From: Aquificota bacterium
GTDB taxonomy: Bacteria; Aquificota; Aquificia; Aquificales; QOAS01
DNA: 8,131 nucleotides
Assembly: GCA_026987085.1 (NCBI GenBank)
Contig: JALSNH010000210.1
Location: forward strand, 1 to 8,131
Direction: 5' to 3'
Shown here: positions 5,698 through 8,131 of the stretch, one piece after another
Layout: every line of letters starts with the position of its first letter
Numbering within the stretch: position 1 is the first letter of the stretch
The notes under the pieces: model-generated
The model's database searches: none
The model's input: only the letters and a program-made list of their open reading frames with translations
What the model was told of the DNA's origin: nothing
Position numbers and translations under genes: made by a program

Positions 5698-6570
5698 ATG
5701 GAAAAGATGGTAAAAATATCTGCAATACTCACTACCTTTAATTGTAGGCGGTTTGTTGAAAATTCCTTAAAAAGTATCCTTAACCAAAGCTATAAACCCT
5801 TTGAGGTTATAGTTGTGGACGACCACTCCACCGACGGGACTTTCGAAATTTTAAAGAACCTCCAAAAGGAATATGACTTTAAATTGCTCCAAAATGAGGA
5901 GAACCTTGAAAGGTGTCAAACCCGAAATAGGGGAGTAGAGTTGGCAAAAGGAAACTACGTATGTTTTTTGGATTGCGACGACCTTTGGAAGGAAAATTTT
6001 TTGGAAAACCTCAAAAAGATTCTTGAAAGGGAGCCCGATGCCGTTTACGGTCCTCCTAAAGGTTTTGTAAACGCCGAGGGGAAGGTTATAAAAGAAAAAA
6101 AACCGTTAAAGGTTCCCAAATTAAAAAGGCTCCTTTTTGCGGGAAGAATGGCTTACCCTTCCGGAAGTTGCTTTAAAAGGGAGACCTTTAAACGGCTGGG
6201 CGGTTATAAAGACCGCTACCTTATGAGGGAAGATTGGGAAATCTTTTTAAGGTTCTATGTTAATAAAGCCAAAATAGAACTTTTACCTTTAGGTAATTAC
6301 TACATAAGGGAGCATTCCAACCGTTCCAGCAGGAGTAGAAAGTTTTTAAGAGCCACCCTAAGGGTTTTTAAAGATTACTCTCCAAAACTTCAAAAGGAGG
6401 AAAAGGCTCTTATATCCCTCCATTTGGCGGCCCAATGTCTAAGATTCGGTTTTCCATCATGCGGACGGAAATTGTTTTTTGAAACCTTAAAAGGGTATCC
6501 GAAAGCTATCACCTTCAAAAGGGAACTTTGGGAAGTTTTAAAAAGACTCCCGAAAGGGTTTAAAAAATAA
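5698..6570 (+). CDS. Family 2 glycosyltransferase (GT-A fold)
   Basis: This is a probable inverting sugar transferase that uses a nucleotide-sugar donor on the cytoplasmic side, for lipopolysaccharide, capsule or another surface glycan. Visible motifs: ISAILTTFNCRRFVENSLKS at the N-terminus, VVDDHSTDG (D41, D42, nucleotide binding), ARNRG-like QTRNRGVELAKG (74-85), FLDCDDLW with the metal-binding D92-x-D94, GSCFKRETFKRLGGY (156-170) and REDWE (177-181), where D179 is the likely catalytic base. No transmembrane segment is apparent. A basic, helical C-terminal tail follows residue 200. The start could be ATG 5698 or, three codons on, ATG 5707; neither has a strong Shine-Dalgarno. The last 11 bases overlap the 3' end of feoB on the other strand. 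No other glycan genes are in the window, so donor and acceptor cannot be named. Confidence 0.93.
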   Translation: MEKMVKISAILTTFNCRRFVENSLKSILNQSYKPFEVIVVDDHSTDGTFEILKNLQKEYDFKLLQNEENLERCQTRNRGVELAKGNYVCFLDCDDLWKENFLENLKKILEREPDAVYGPPKGFVNAEGKVIKEKKPLKVPKLKRLLFAGRMAYPSGSCFKRETFKRLGGYKDRYLMREDWEIFLRFYVNKAKIELLPLGNYYIREHSNRSSRSRKFLRATLRVFKDYSPKLQKEEKALISLHLAAQCLRFGFPSCGRKLFFETLKGYPKAITFKRELWEVLKRLPKGFKK

Positions 6571-8131
6571 AACGGGCTACTTGGTAGGTTAGAACCGATA
6601 AAATCCAAGCCACCGTTAAATTCAATGCAATTGAAAAAAGTGCAAATTTTGGCCCGAACTCCTGCCACATCACCGCAACGGTTGCGGCGCAAGGGGTATA
6701 TAGAAGCACAAACACCATAAAGGCCAAGGCGGAAGCCGGCGTAAAAAGCTTTTTTATCTTTTCTAAAATGGAAGGTGGGGCACTTTCCACCTTAAAGGCG
6801 GAAGGAATCAGTTGGTCCACCAACATTTTTAGTGAATCAACAACCGCCTCCACAAAGGAGGTTAATTGCTCCTTTAAATCTTTCCAAAAGTTGGGCTTTA
6901 TAACCTCGCGTTTCTCCTCTTGGACACCTAAAACTGTCCCGTAGGAGGTTATAATTATTTCTTTAGCCAAAAAGCCGGGAATTAAAACCGCAACATTCTC
7001 CCAATGGTTTCCAAATCCCGCAGGCACAAAAAGGGGTTGAATTGCGGAGGAAACCTTACCCAGGAGCGTATCTTTAGGAGGTGTCCCGTAGGGGATATTT
7101 AACAGAACCCAAACTCCGAGGTTGGCAAAGAATATAACCGTTCCCGCACGGTGGACAAATTCCCAAACCGGTGTCCACATAGAGCGGATTAACTCTTTAA
7201 ATGAGGGCAACCTGTAGGGTGGAAGTTCTATAACAAAGGGAAGCTCCGTTAGGTGTTTTTTAAATAGGGTACTCCTCAAAAGGAAAGCTACAAATATGGC
7301 AACGAGAACCCCTAAAAGGTACATAGAGAAAATGGCAACCGCCGGATGGTCGGGAAAGAAAGCCATAGCGAGCAGGGCGTAAACCGGCAACCTTGCGGAG
7401 CAGGACATAAAGGGAATTAAAAGGGCGGTTAACTGTTTTAAATAACTATTTTCCAATGTTCGGGTTGCCAAAACCGCGGGAACGTTGCAACCGAAACCCA
7501 ATATCATCGGAACGACCGATTTGCCGGTAAGACCCAAGGCCCTCATAAAGCGGTCCGCAACAAAGGCGGCGCGGGCAAAGTATCCGCTATGCTCCAAAAA
7601 GCCTAAAGCTATATACATAAATGCCAATACGGGTATAAAGGTGGCAAAAAATCCTATTCCGCCGATAATACCGTCCTGAACAAAGGAAATTAACCACTCG
7701 GGAGAATTTACTTTTTCCAAAATATAGACGGTATATTTCCCAATAAAGTTGTTAATGAATCCGTCCAGCCACTCCATAAAGGGGGCGGAGAGGTCGAAGG
7801 TAAATTTAAAGACAAAAAACATAACCGCAAAAAAGAAGGGAATTCCGAGGTAGGGGTTGAGCAAAATCTGGTCCAATTTATCTTGGAAACTCTCCCCGCC
7901 TTCGGCGGGCTTTTTTAATATTTTTGAAACCAACCTGCTTACCGCCCTATAGCGCTCTTCCGTAATCGCCTCATCGGGAGGCATATTGTAGGCCTCGCTT
8001 ACATAGTGCCTCTCCTTTTTACAACACTCCGAAAGGTCGAAGTTGAATTTTTTCCTTAAAAAGTCCTCCAGATACTCGTCCTTTTCGAGGACCTTAATAT
8101 CGAGCCACCTTTTCGGGAAAAGTTTATAAAA
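6560..8131 (-). CDS. feoB: Ferrous iron transporter FeoB, C-terminal part (N-terminal GTPase domain beyond right edge)
   Basis: The frame is open from the right edge to TAA at 6562-6560, giving 523 residues. It begins in the soluble helical part (KRWLDIKVLEKDE), after the N-terminal G domain that lies outside the window; the ATG at 7984 is therefore internal, not the start. About nine membrane segments follow from LLNPYLGIPFFF. Gate motifs are intact: GFGCNVPAVLATR (Cys at fragment residue 215), FMSCSARLPVY (Cys 244) and LLYTPCAATVAV (Cys 481). ELPPYRLP, FVHRAGTVIF and FLAKEII also match the family. FeoB moves Fe2+ into the cytoplasm across the inner membrane and is typical of anaerobes and microaerophiles. 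The gene ends straight after the last helix with no fused FeoC domain. FeoA, if present, would lie upstream and is not visible. The full length would be roughly 700 residues, which is normal. Confidence 0.96.
   Translation of the reverse strand, partial: FYKLFPKRWLDIKVLEKDEYLEDFLRKKFNFDLSECCKKERHYVSEAYNMPPDEAITEERYRAVSRLVSKILKKPAEGGESFQDKLDQILLNPYLGIPFFFAVMFFVFKFTFDLSAPFMEWLDGFINNFIGKYTVYILEKVNSPEWLISFVQDGIIGGIGFFATFIPVLAFMYIALGFLEHSGYFARAAFVADRFMRALGLTGKSVVPMILGFGCNVPAVLATRTLENSYLKQLTALLIPFMSCSARLPVYALLAMAFFPDHPAVAIFSMYLLGVLVAIFVAFLLRSTLFKKHLTELPFVIELPPYRLPSFKELIRSMWTPVWEFVHRAGTVIFFANLGVWVLLNIPYGTPPKDTLLGKVSSAIQPLFVPAGFGNHWENVAVLIPGFLAKEIIITSYGTVLGVQEEKREVIKPNFWKDLKEQLTSFVEAVVDSLKMLVDQLIPSAFKVESAPPSILEKIKKLFTPASALAFMVFVLLYTPCAATVAVMWQEFGPKFALFSIALNLTVAWILSVLTYQVARFIF
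7895..7916 (+). terminator. Intrinsic-terminator-shaped hairpin, antisense inside feoB
   Basis: On the plus strand CCCGCC (7895-7900), loop TTC, GGCGGG (7904-7909) is followed by C and six T (7911-7916). This is the best terminator shape in the window. It lies within feoB coding sequence, encoding the KKPAEGG linker just before the first membrane segment, and points against feoB. It would stop plus-strand transcripts, such as read-through from the glycosyltransferase gene 1.3 kb upstream. It may also be a chance result of codon choice in the linker. Confidence 0.45.

Noticed and set aside
6544..6575. Hairpin CCC-GAAA-GGG at the glycosyltransferase end as a terminator
   Set aside because: The stem is only three pairs and is followed by A-rich rather than T-rich sequence on the plus strand.
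6390..6692. A 100-codon minus-strand reading frame across the glycosyltransferase 3' end and the feoB end
   Set aside because: It overlaps two well-supported genes in other frames and its translation shows no recognisable domain; it is a shadow frame.
6560..7984. FeoB gene beginning at the ATG at 7984
   Set aside because: The same frame stays open through another 49 codons to the right edge, and those residues (KRWLDIKVLEKDE) match the part of FeoB that follows the G domain, so this ATG is internal.
1..8131. tRNA genes, CRISPR arrays, insertion sequences or attachment sites
   Set aside because: I found no tRNA T-loop pattern, no regularly spaced repeats, no transposase or integrase and no long terminal repeats.

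Overview
The window holds seven protein-coding genes, two of them cut by the window edges. There are no RNA genes, insertion sequences or CRISPR arrays that I can recognise. The proteins are rich in Lys and Glu, arginine is often encoded by AGG/AGA, and the DNA is moderately AT-rich. Together with the compact HisC, ThyX, FeoB and short-form RNase Z, this suggests a thermophilic bacterium. My best guess is Aquificota, perhaps a Desulfurobacterium/Thermovibrio relative. That is an impression from protein style, not a search result.

Layout. (1) 1-1256, minus: membrane-anchored M23 (LytM-type) metallopeptidase, missing only a short C-terminus at the left edge. (2) 1326-2246, plus: RNase Z, divergent from the peptidase and noticeably more AT-rich than the genes to its right. 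(3) 5611 down to 2330, minus: a probable three-gene unit thyX - hisC - U32-family (TrhP-like) gene, with gaps of 15 and about 70 bases. (4) 5698-6570, plus: family 2 glycosyltransferase, divergent from thyX. (5) 8131 down to 6560, minus: C-terminal 523 residues of FeoB, whose 3' end overlaps the glycosyltransferase 3' end by 11 bases.

The genes are mostly unrelated housekeeping functions: envelope remodelling, tRNA 3'-end maturation, dTMP synthesis, histidine synthesis, probable tRNA U34 hydroxylation, surface glycan assembly and ferrous iron uptake. No novel multi-gene system is evident. The most interesting items are a ThyX with an approximately 80-residue insertion and several altered signature residues, matching translation-start leaders on thyX and hisC, start codons embedded in small CCAT/ATGG inverted repeats, tandem hairpins at the end of hisC, and a terminator-shaped hairpin antisense inside feoB. 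All intergenic gaps are under 100 bases.
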